DNA from: JBDZUZ01 sp040255445 | Lineage (GTDB): Bacteria; Planctomycetota; Phycisphaerae; Phycisphaerales; UBA1924 | Assembly (NCBI GenBank): GCA_040255445.1 | Contig: JBDZUZ010000104.1 | Location: 1-13,237, forward strand | Reading direction: 5' to 3' | DNA length: 13,237 bases | Shown: piece after piece, positions 1 to 5,829 of the stretch | How positions within the stretch are numbered: position 1 is the stretch's first letter | Layout: every line of letters begins with the position of its first letter | Made by a program: the position numbers and the translations under genes | Notes under the pieces: generated by a model | Database searches by the model: none | What the model saw: the letters and a program-made list of their open reading frames with translations, nothing else | Told to the model about the DNA's origin: nothing

Positions 1-1
1 C

Positions 2-349
2 CACGCGAACGATGTGCAGGTGCCCATGAAGGATGTGCGGTATCGCCTCTATTTGGATGGTCGCGAGGTCTTCAGGGGCCTGCGGTCGGCCGAGGCGACG
101 CTCCAGACCTTCGGGTCGCAGGAGGTCGTGCTGCCCGTGGCGGTGCCGGCATCGGAGATCCGAGCGAGCGGGCCGGTGGCGTACCGGCTGGAGGGCACGC
201 TGGTGTATCAGCAGCCGGGCGCTCTGGCGGAGACGCTGTTCGATGCCAAGCTGATCGAGCCGAGCGTTGACTTCGTGCTCGCGGGGACGATCGACCTGGG
301 CTCGACGCCGACCGGGCAGGCGCCGGGACTGCTGCCGGGCGAGGGCTGA
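2..349 (+). CDS. LEA14-like (WHy / LEA type 2 domain) protein, 5' end cut off
   Basis: The open frame is already running at the left edge (reading H-A-N-D-V-Q-V-P-M-K), so the start lies outside the window; a GTG at 14 is in frame but falls inside the domain. What remains is about 115 residues. The pattern matches the LEA14/WHy beta-sandwich: a short 'N-x-x-x-V-P-M-K-x-V-x-Y-x-L-Y-L-D-G' strand pair, then V-F-R-G-L, then alternating hydrophobic strands (VVLPVAV, VAYRLEGTLVY, VDFVLAGTIDL). Bacterial members of this family are usually small, often secreted lipoproteins linked to desiccation or stress; the missing N-terminus would show whether this one has a signal peptide. The Gly/Pro-rich tail (TPTGQAPGLLPGEG) is probably disordered. 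It is followed by 92 nt without a gene and then the Fic gene on the same strand. Family call is fairly confident; role is unknown. Confidence 0.7.
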   Translation, partial: HANDVQVPMKDVRYRLYLDGREVFRGLRSAEATLQTFGSQEVVLPVAVPASEIRASGPVAYRLEGTLVYQQPGALAETLFDAKLIEPSVDFVLAGTIDLGSTPTGQAPGLLPGEG

Positions 350-441
350 ACTGTTTGATCGGCGCTGTGGGCGAGTATGAGGTCCCTGTCGTGCCGATGC
401 GGCAGCCTATCGGTGGGCGCATCCGAAGAGTGCGGTAACTC

Positions 442-1530
442 ATGACCGAGTTCGACCCCGCCGAACCCTTCGACGATCTGCCGCTCCTGCCGCCGCCGGC
501 GGAGGTTGAGTCACGCGCGGTGCTGAAGGCGTGTCTCGCCGCGACCCGCGCGCTCGCGGAGCTCAAGGGCGCCGGCGGCCTGATCCCCGATCAGTCGATC
601 CTCATCAACGCGATCCCGCTGCGCGAGGCGCAGGCCAGCTCCGAGATCGAGAACATCGTCACCACGCAGGACAAGCTCTTCCGCGGCGCGGCCGATGAGA
701 GCAAGGTCGATGATCCGGCGACGAAGGAAGTGCTGCGGTACCGGCGTGCGCTCCGCGAGGGGTACGAGGCGGTGCAGGACGAGAGGACGATCTCGGTTGC
801 GCTCGTGCGCCGCATCTGCTCGACCGTGCTGGGCGAGGAGACGGATTTCCGCGGGGCGGGCGAAGATGTCGCGATCGGCAATCCGGCCAGCCGCACGATC
901 AAGTACACCCCGCCGCGGGGCGGCGCGCCCGTCGCGAAACTGCTCAACAACTTCGCCGCGTTCTGCGCCGGGCCATCCGGGTTCGATCCGCTCGTGCGCA
1001 TGGCGGTGGCGCACTACCAGTTCGAGGCGATCCATCCGTTCCGCGACGGCAACGGCCGTACCGGCCGCATCCTCAACATCCTCATGCTCATCCAGGACGG
1101 GCTGCTCGATATCCCCGTGCTGTACCTGAGCAAGTACATCATCGACAATCGCCGGCGCTACTACGACCTGCTGCTCGGGGTGAGTGAATCGCGTGCCTGG
1201 GAGCCGTGGCTGCTCTACATGCTCGAGGGCGTCGAGGAGACCGCGCTCGCAACTACCCGCCGCATCCACGACATCCGCCGCCTTCTCGATGAGACGATCG
1301 AGCTCGTGCGCGAGCAGCAGCCGAAGATCTACAGCAAGGAACTGATCGAGCTCATCTTCCGCCGCCCCTACTGCAAGATCGCGTTCCTGGTGGACGCCGG
1401 GATCGCTCAGCGGCAGACGGCCTCGGAGTACCTCCAGAAGCTCGCCGAGGCGGGCGTGCTGGTCGCCGAGCAGCAGGGGCGGGAGACGGTCTACCGGCAC
1501 CCGGCGCTGCTGGAGGTGTTGTCGCGGTAG
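442..1530 (+). CDS. Fic family protein (predicted AMP transferase), class II, self-inhibited, with C-terminal winged helix
   Basis: 362 residues, close to Shewanella SoFic in size and layout. The catalytic Fic motif is intact at residues 198-209: H198-P-F-R-D-G-N-G-R206-T-G-R209. This predicts transfer of AMP from ATP to a hydroxyl side chain of a target protein. The N-terminal part carries the inhibitory-helix motif S/T-x-x-x-E-G/N as S66-S-E-I-E70-N71, which in class II Fic proteins occupies the ATP gamma-phosphate site and keeps the enzyme off, so no separate antitoxin is needed. The last ~65 residues (from 'IYSKELIELIF') form a winged-helix-like module with 'RQTASEYLQKLAEAGVL' as the probable recognition helix region, suggesting DNA or partner binding. 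The ATG at 442 has no strong ribosome site; I see no better start. It stands alone between a LEA14-like gene and a 188-nt AT-richer gap. The cellular target cannot be told from sequence. Confidence 0.93.
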   Translation: MTEFDPAEPFDDLPLLPPPAEVESRAVLKACLAATRALAELKGAGGLIPDQSILINAIPLREAQASSEIENIVTTQDKLFRGAADESKVDDPATKEVLRYRRALREGYEAVQDERTISVALVRRICSTVLGEETDFRGAGEDVAIGNPASRTIKYTPPRGGAPVAKLLNNFAAFCAGPSGFDPLVRMAVAHYQFEAIHPFRDGNGRTGRILNILMLIQDGLLDIPVLYLSKYIIDNRRRYYDLLLGVSESRAWEPWLLYMLEGVEETALATTRRIHDIRRLLDETIELVREQQPKIYSKELIELIFRRPYCKIAFLVDAGIAQRQTASEYLQKLAEAGVLVAEQQGRETVYRHPALLEVLSR

Positions 1531-1661
1531 TGGGGGGTGGGGGGCGGTCAAGGATGTGTCGGCGGCGTCGACAGGTCGTGTTGGTATGTCGATCAGATGG
1601 CATTTTTTCGACACATTCGACACGGTCGGGCTATTTATTCGCATTTTGGCAGGTATTCTGC

Positions 1662-1694
1662 GCGCAAATTCAAAATTCGATTTTGAATTTGCGC
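1662..1694. promoter_or_regulatory. Near-perfect AT-rich palindrome, candidate operator of the downstream ATPase gene
   Basis: Two 15-nt arms (GCGCAAATTCAAAAT and its exact reverse complement) surround a 3-nt centre (tcg). The next outer bases also pair if a 2-nt CG slip on the left is allowed (CTGCG...GCAGA). It ends 24 nt before the ATPase start codon and its right arm overlaps a candidate -35 box. Such a long, AT-rich dyad in an otherwise GC-rich region looks like a binding site for a dimeric repressor, possibly autoregulatory. As RNA it could also form a hairpin, but it has no T-tract suited to a terminator on either strand. Confidence 0.6.
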
Positions 1695-1710
1695 AGATAC
1701 CCAGCATAAT
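1683..1710 (+). promoter_or_regulatory. Candidate sigma70-type promoter giving a leaderless or nearly leaderless mRNA
   Basis: TTGAAT at 1683-1688 and CATAAT at 1705-1710 are separated by 16 nt. Transcription would begin around 1717, at or next to the ATG at 1719. The lack of any ribosome binding site before this ATG fits a leaderless transcript. The -35 box lies within the right arm of the palindrome at 1662-1694. Inferred from sequence only. Confidence 0.4.
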
Positions 1711-1718
1711 CCCGTGGC

Positions 1719-2891
1719 ATGATCGAACGCGACCTCGCCGACCGACTTCGGGCCGCCGCCGGACAGTTCCCGGCTGTGACCCTGACCGGGCCGCGGCAGA
1801 GCGGCAAATCCACGCTGTGCCGAGGCCTCTTCCCCGGGAAGCCCTACGTCAGTGTGGAAGCGCCGGACACGCGCGCCTTCGCCATCGACGACCCGCGTGG
1901 CTTTCTCGCCCAGTACCCGCAGGGCGCGATCATCGCCGAGGTGCAGCGAACGCCGCAACTGCCGTCGTACCTGCAGGGCATCATCGATGCGGCCCCGGCG
2001 CCCGGCCGCTGGATCCTGACCGGTTCGCAGAACCTGGCGCTGCTCGAATCGGTGAGCCAGTCCCTGGCCGGCCGCACCGCGGTGCTCCACCTGTTGCCGA
2101 TGTCGTGGCCCGAGGTGTCGCGCTTCGCATCGCACCCGGGATCGCTGGACGAAGCGATGTTCGCGGGCGGCTACCCGCGCATCTTCGACAAAGGGCTTGA
2201 CCCATCGGACTGGCTGCGCTCGTACGTCGCGACCTACATCGAGCGTGATGTGCGGACCGTCACGGGCGTCGGCGATCTGACCATGTTTCAGCGGTTTGTC
2301 GAGATCTGCGCCGGTCGCACCGGGCAGCTCATGAACTACTCCGCGCTCGCCGCGGACTGTGGCATCACGCAGCCGACGGCCAAGTCGTGGCTCAGCGTGC
2401 TCGAGACCAGTTTCATCGCCTTCCGCCTGCCGCCCTTCTACGCGAACATCACCAAGCGGCTCACGAAGATGCCAAAGTTTTACTTCTCCGACACAGGCCT
2501 CGCGTGCTGGCTCATGGGCATCCGCAGCGCGGACCAGCTCCGCACGCACCCGCTTCGCGGGGCGATCTTCGAAACGTGGGTTGTGTCGGAGGTCATGAAG
2601 CATCGGGCCAACGCGGGCGAGACCGGATCGATCTCCTTCTACCGCGAGGCCTGCGGCCTCGAAGCGGATCTGCTCGTCGAGACGCCCCGCGGTGTGCTCA
2701 TCGTCGAGGCCAAAGCGGGCCAGACGATTACGCCCGAGGCGCTGCGTGGGGTCGACGAGGTCGCCGCGGTGATCGAAGAGACCGGCAAGCGGTGCGAGCG
2801 GTACGCGGTCTACGGCGGTGATGAACCGCGTAGCGCGCGCGGCGGGCGCATCGTGCCATGGAGAGCGGTGGGGGATGTGGCGTGGGTGTAA
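1719..2891 (+). CDS. AAA+ ATPase with C-terminal DUF4143 domain
   Basis: 390 residues, the usual length for this large family. In order: Walker A G24-P-R-Q-S-G-K-S-T32; a Walker-B-like strand A70-I-I-A-E-V-Q76, where the residue before the Glu is Ala73 rather than the Asp of most relatives; a sensor-1 strand W98-I-L-T-G-S-Q-N105; then 'TYIERDV', which opens DUF4143, with a winged-helix-like stretch ('MNYSALAADCGITQPTAKSWLSVLE') and 'FYFSDTGLACWL'. Near the C-terminus D317 and E330-A-K332 sit in a strand pattern like the D...E-x-K core of restriction-type nucleases, a known feature of this family. Despite its abundance the family has no settled function; stress, defence or toxin-like roles have been suggested. 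The gene stands alone, its start (ATG 1719) has no ribosome site, and it is preceded by a long palindrome, which suggests autoregulation. Family call is very sure. Confidence 0.93.
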   Translation: MIERDLADRLRAAAGQFPAVTLTGPRQSGKSTLCRGLFPGKPYVSVEAPDTRAFAIDDPRGFLAQYPQGAIIAEVQRTPQLPSYLQGIIDAAPAPGRWILTGSQNLALLESVSQSLAGRTAVLHLLPMSWPEVSRFASHPGSLDEAMFAGGYPRIFDKGLDPSDWLRSYVATYIERDVRTVTGVGDLTMFQRFVEICAGRTGQLMNYSALAADCGITQPTAKSWLSVLETSFIAFRLPPFYANITKRLTKMPKFYFSDTGLACWLMGIRSADQLRTHPLRGAIFETWVVSEVMKHRANAGETGSISFYREACGLEADLLVETPRGVLIVEAKAGQTITPEALRGVDEVAAVIEETGKRCERYAVYGGDEPRSARGGRIVPWRAVGDVAWV

Positions 2892-2924
2892 GTGCCAATC
2901 GGTGGTCCGGCTCGATCAGGTTCC

Positions 2925-2930
2925 AGGAGA
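2925..2930 (+). promoter_or_regulatory. Ribosome binding site deciding a GTG start
   Basis: AGGAGA lies 8 nt before a GTG at 2939 and 14 nt before the next in-frame ATG at 2945. Normal spacing favours the GTG. A further in-frame ATG at 2858 would overlap the ATPase gene and add 27 low-complexity residues, so it is unlikely. Confidence 0.65.
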
Positions 2931-2938
2931 ACGCAATC

Positions 2939-3445
2939 GTGAGCATGTCAGTCCAGCAAGTGATCGATGAACTGCGCGTGAGTCTCCCCGATGCGTGCCA
3001 CTTCCCGCCGGGCGCGGACCGGGCGGCGATTGAACAGTTCGCCGCTCAGAATCAAGGCGCAACGCATGACTTGCTCGCGCTCGCGGCGTGCTCCGATGGC
3101 GCTCGGCTGTTCGGTCTCGAATTGATTCCGCTCGATCAGATGTGGGAGTACGACACCGGCCTTCTGCAGATCATGAACTGGGGCAACGGCGACATCGAAT
3201 GCCTCGTGCTCACCGACGGTCATCATGGTCGCGCGGGGTCGGTGGTTTTCACCAACCACTCGCCGGATGTGTGGGTGACCGTGGCTGAATCGATCGCGCA
3301 GTGGCTCGGGGCGATCGCCGATGAAGGCGCCCGCCGCGGCGGGGTCTGGCACCCGGGCGACTACCGCGGCCGGCCCGAGGAGCGCGGCGTGTACGCGGGC
3401 GTGCTGCCGGCGCTGGTTGGGATGGATTGCGAGCTGAACGGTTGA
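2939..3445 (+). CDS. SUKH (SMI1/KNR4)-like protein
   Basis: 168 residues from the GTG chosen by its ribosome site. The sequence follows the SUKH fold pattern: an N-terminal helix with Pro-containing 'FPPGADRAAIEQFAAQ', 'DLLALAACSDGARLFGLELIPLDQMWEY' (the position of the usual 'ngg..l.g..l.pl.ei' motif), 'IMNWGNGDIECLVL', then 'GSVVFTNHSPDVWVTVAESIAQWLGAI', as in SUKH proteins that end with a conserved helix. SUKH proteins are common immunity proteins against contact-dependent and polymorphic toxins, and also occur as stand-alone proteins of unknown role. No toxin gene is visible here. It lies 47 nt after the ATPase gene on the same strand and is followed after 7 nt by a palindromic repeat. 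No signal peptide, so cytoplasmic. Family assignment is by motif memory and moderately sure. Confidence 0.65.
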   Translation: MSMSVQQVIDELRVSLPDACHFPPGADRAAIEQFAAQNQGATHDLLALAACSDGARLFGLELIPLDQMWEYDTGLLQIMNWGNGDIECLVLTDGHHGRAGSVVFTNHSPDVWVTVAESIAQWLGAIADEGARRGGVWHPGDYRGRPEERGVYAGVLPALVGMDCELNG

Positions 3446-3452
3446 GCATGGA

Positions 3453-3499
3453 GTGCCACAGGCTCGGAGGCTTTGCGGAGAGCCTGTGTGTTGGGCGCA
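3453..3499 (+). repeat. Palindromic intergenic repeat, copy A (degenerate, plus orientation)
   Basis: Begins GTGCCACAGGCTC, forms a hairpin with GAGCCTGTG, and ends with the tail TTGGGCGCA. It is the same element as the three 50-nt copies near 4.2, 5.8 and 7.3 kb but in the opposite orientation, and 3 nt shorter. It starts 7 nt after the SUKH-like stop codon. The stem is weaker than in copy C, so this looks like a decayed copy. Confidence 0.75.
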
Positions 3500-3553
3500 G
3501 GAGTTGGTTGAAAGAGCGGTACCAGCCGGTGGCGATCCGGAGAGTGGGCGGAC

Positions 3554-4117
3554 ATGACCAGTTCGATCAGCAGATTGAGGCATCACCTCGCCGCGTTCGA
3601 TGCGTGGGTCCCGACCGCCGATCGCCGCAATGACGGATGGCAGAGCGATTACCCCGGGTTTGGCGAGTTGGTCGACGCCGCGGCGGCGGCGATGCGCGCG
3701 CTGGCGAGCGATCCCGCGGGGCTCGCCGCGGCAACCGCCGCAGACCTCGGACTGATCGCGCGCGTGTGGAGTCTCTCGGAGGAAGCTGAGTCCATGCCGT
3801 ACGAGATACGGCAACTCGATGCGGCAGAGCGCGCTGCGCTCGGCCCGCTGATCGTCCGGCTCTACGAGATCGGGGATCACGACACACGATGGCAGATCGC
3901 GAGCATTGCCGGCCACATCCCCACGCTCGGTCCGACCTTCCTGCGGCGAGCGGTCGAGGATCCGGATGCGTACGTTCGGCAGCGGGCGTGGAATGCGTGG
4001 GCGGATTGCGATCGGGTTGGCGCCGCGACGGCGGCGGTCGAACTTGCTGCAAGGGAATCCGACACGGAGGTTGCTCGCGCCATGCGGGCGGCGCGGGACG
4101 CTGGCCGCTGTGTGTGA
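3554..4117 (+). CDS. Small HEAT-like repeat protein
   Basis: 187 residues, mostly alpha-helical and Ala-rich. The C-terminal half has two or three HEAT-like helix pairs; the clearest is 'DTRWQIASIAGHIPTLGPTFLRRAVEDPDAYVRQRAWNAWADCD', with the typical D-x-x-x-R turn and Ala-rich second helix. The N-terminal ~90 residues (from MTSSISRLRHHLAAFDAWVPTADRRNDGWQSDYPGF) are helical but match nothing I recognise. No signal peptide or membrane segment, so probably cytoplasmic and a protein-binding scaffold. The ATG at 3554 follows a modest GGAGAG. It faces the HEAT/DUF4375 gene on the minus strand and may be related in function, but it lacks the DUF4375 and membrane parts. Real coding is likely; the specific role is unknown. 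Confidence 0.7.
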   Translation: MTSSISRLRHHLAAFDAWVPTADRRNDGWQSDYPGFGELVDAAAAAMRALASDPAGLAAATAADLGLIARVWSLSEEAESMPYEIRQLDAAERAALGPLIVRLYEIGDHDTRWQIASIAGHIPTLGPTFLRRAVEDPDAYVRQRAWNAWADCDRVGAATAAVELAARESDTEVARAMRAARDAGRCV

Positions 4118-4121
4118 AATC

Positions 4122-4151
4122 CTCGACACTTCGCGGTACGAGTCGAGATTT
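4122..4151 (+). terminator. Weak candidate terminator after the small HEAT-like gene
   Basis: CTCGAC (4122-4127) pairs with GTCGAG (4142-4147) over a 14-nt loop and is followed by ATTTT. The stem is only 6 bp, so this is tentative. The palindromic repeat just downstream could also stop transcription from both sides. Confidence 0.25.
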
Positions 4152-4181
4152 TGACACATTGGTGCCGCGCGAGCGGGAATC

Positions 4182-4231
4182 GTGCACCCAATCCACAGGT
4201 GTGGCCGCCGAGCCGGCCAAACCTGTGCCAC
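4182..4231 (-). repeat. Palindromic intergenic repeat, copy B
   Basis: 50 nt. Arms CCACAGGTGTGGCCG and CGGCCAAACCTGTG pair with one mismatch. In minus orientation the element starts (GTGGCACAGG) 3 nt after the stop of the HEAT/DUF4375 gene at 4235 and ends with the tail ATTGGGTGCAC. It sits between two convergent genes, so it could act as a two-way transcription barrier, though no T-tract follows. It matches copy D at 42 of 50 positions. Confidence 0.85.
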
Positions 4232-4234
4232 CGA

Positions 4235-5728
4235 TCAGGATAGCGATCGTTCCCCCTCGTCACGAAAGTGTTCGGCGTGCTCCGTGATGTAGAGCGTCAG
4301 GAGGATCTCGCGCTCGATGTTCGAAAGGCCGGCCGCCCGTGCATCCAGCACATAGAAGGGGCTGGGTGCGTGCTCGCGCAACTCCTCGATCTGCAGCGAC
4401 CAGGCGCGGCCGACCAGATCGAGCGGCGCTGGGCCGAAGTGCGCGAGGCCGTCGCGCACCAGCTCCGCATCGGCGTGCAGTCCGACGGCCTCGAGGGCTT
4501 CGGGCGTTTCGAGCCAGCCGTCCCAGCCGCGGCGGCTGAAGAACTCTTCGAAGCCGTTCGCGCGCAGCGCATCGATGAAGGTGTCTACCGCGAGCACGTG
4601 ACGCTGCTGCGGTGTGATTGCCCCCCAGCGCATCGCCCCCTGACGCTCACGGGCAACGTTGATGGGGTCATGCACGCCCCGCCGCGCCGCCAAGGCCCGG
4701 GCAGCGCCGAGCCGGGCCATGGCGGAGGGGGACTCCAGCATGCGGCGCAGCGCCTCCTCGGCCGGCGCATCCTCGATACCCGCGAGCAGCTCCAGGCACG
4801 CCTCCAGCGCCCGCTCGCGCTCGGGCGCGGGCGACTCGTGAGTCACAGCGCCGAGCGCATCGAGCAGCGTGTCGAGCGGTGGGACCATCCCGTGCCGCCG
4901 GAGCGCGTGAAGGAGGTCCGAGAGGTCCCGCCGCGGCGCCTGCAGGATCCGCGGGCTGGTGAGGATGCGTCGCCCCTCATCCGGATCGAGCGCAACCAGC
5001 GCGCCCGCCGCGGGGCACGAGATTCCATCGGACCCGGCGTGGATACGCCGCGTCAGCGCGGGGACGAGCGCGGCCCGCAGCGCTGGCATGATCCGGCCAT
5101 CACGTGCGGAGAACTCGATCGTCCGGCAGGCCGCATCGCTCAGGGCGGCCTCATCAGACTCGATCGCGGCGATCAGCGGGTCGGCACAGGCGCGGCTCCC
5201 GATGAGGGCGAGCAGCTCCGCAGCGCGCCGGCGAACCTCCGGATCTGCGCTGCCGATGAGCGGCGCCGCCGCCGCGGCTGCCTGGGGCGGTGCGAAGATG
5301 CTCAGGCAGTGCAGCGCCAGGTGCAGCGGCGCGAGCCCGAAGTGGCGGCCCAGATCGTGCACCCGGTCCGCCGCGTAGGCCCGGGCGAAGCGGGGATCGG
5401 AGAGCGCGGCGATCAGACTCGGCGCGGCGGCCGATCCTGCCCTGATGATCGTGCGGACAGTGGATGGATCCCGGCCATTCTCGAGCAGCAGCTCGACGCA
5501 CGCGGCGAGCGATTGCTCCGGAGCCGGTGGGTCATTCAAGAGAAGCGTGGGTGGCGCAGCCGCCATAGAAGCCGTCGGCCGTGCCGCGAATGACGAGGGC
5601 GTGGGCGGGGACGGACGCGGCGTCATCCGTGGCGGGCGGGTCGCGGCCTGCCTTCGGCTTGCGGACTGCGCTGCGGCGATACGCAGCAGCAGAGCAAGGA
5701 TCGCGAAGCCGATGATGGTGTAGAGCAT
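4235..5728 (-). CDS. Membrane-anchored HEAT-repeat protein with C-terminal DUF4375/DMP19-like domain (paralogue 1)
   Basis: 497 residues. A single N-terminal hydrophobic helix (about residues 2-20, TIIGFAILALLL) is followed by a Pro/Ala/Ser-rich linker (about 21-70) and an Ala/Leu-rich HEAT-like solenoid (about 75-350; for example 'ADPEVRRRAAELLALIGS' at 161-178). Residues ~374-435 ('QQRHVLAVDTFIDALRANGFEEFFSRRGW...EALEAVGLHADAELVRDGLAHFG') follow the DUF4375/DMP19 pattern, a domain named after a Neisseria DNA-mimic protein but mostly of unknown function. It ends with 'YITEHAEHFRDE'. The next gene upstream on this strand encodes a protein of the same architecture, with shared 'LIAALSDPRF' and the same C-terminal motif, so the pair arose by duplication. 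The ATG at 5728 lacks a good ribosome site. Likely a membrane-tethered protein-binding scaffold; topology cannot be fixed from the charges. Confidence 0.8.
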   Translation of the reverse strand: MLYTIIGFAILALLLRIAAAQSASRRQAATRPPRMTPRPSPPTPSSFAARPTASMAAAPPTLLLNDPPAPEQSLAACVELLLENGRDPSTVRTIIRAGSAAAPSLIAALSDPRFARAYAADRVHDLGRHFGLAPLHLALHCLSIFAPPQAAAAAAPLIGSADPEVRRRAAELLALIGSRACADPLIAAIESDEAALSDAACRTIEFSARDGRIMPALRAALVPALTRRIHAGSDGISCPAAGALVALDPDEGRRILTSPRILQAPRRDLSDLLHALRRHGMVPPLDTLLDALGAVTHESPAPERERALEACLELLAGIEDAPAEEALRRMLESPSAMARLGAARALAARRGVHDPINVARERQGAMRWGAITPQQRHVLAVDTFIDALRANGFEEFFSRRGWDGWLETPEALEAVGLHADAELVRDGLAHFGPAPLDLVGRAWSLQIEELREHAPSPFYVLDARAAGLSNIEREILLTLYITEHAEHFRDEGERSLS

Positions 5729-5776
5729 GGCAGCGATCTATGAGCGGACGCGTCGGTTTCGGTTCGTCGCGAAGTC

Positions 5777-5826
5777 GTGCGCCCAACCCACAGGCTCGGC
5801 CTCAAAGCAGGCCGAGCCTGTGGCAC
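5777..5826 (-). repeat. Palindromic intergenic repeat, copy C (best-preserved stem)
   Basis: 50 nt. A perfect 15-bp stem (CCACAGGCTCGGCCT with its exact complement) closes a 6-nt loop (caaagc). The outer GTGC/GCAC bases can pair too, leaving a 7-nt one-sided bulge, GCCCAAC. In minus orientation it starts 3 nt after the stop codon at 5830. Compared with copy D, two stem positions change from T-A to C-G on both sides and one mismatch becomes a pair, so the structure is maintained. Confidence 0.88.
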
Positions 5827-5829
5827 GGG

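Noticed and set aside
511..1707. Long minus-strand open frame opposite the Fic gene
   Set aside because: Shadow of the GC-rich Fic coding region: the translation is Arg/Ala/Asp-rich without domain features, while the plus frame carries an intact Fic motif.
1635..2603. Long minus-strand open frame opposite the ATPase gene
   Set aside because: Its translation is His/Arg/Gly-rich and unlike any protein; the plus frame has Walker A and DUF4143 features.
2948..4231. 427-codon minus-strand frame across the SUKH-like and small HEAT-like genes
   Set aside because: It would cross two better-supported plus genes and a palindromic repeat, and its translation is low-complexity.
4268..5593. 441-codon plus-strand frame opposite the first HEAT/DUF4375 gene
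   Set aside because: Arg/Gly-rich shadow; the minus frame has a membrane helix, HEAT units and a paralogue next door.
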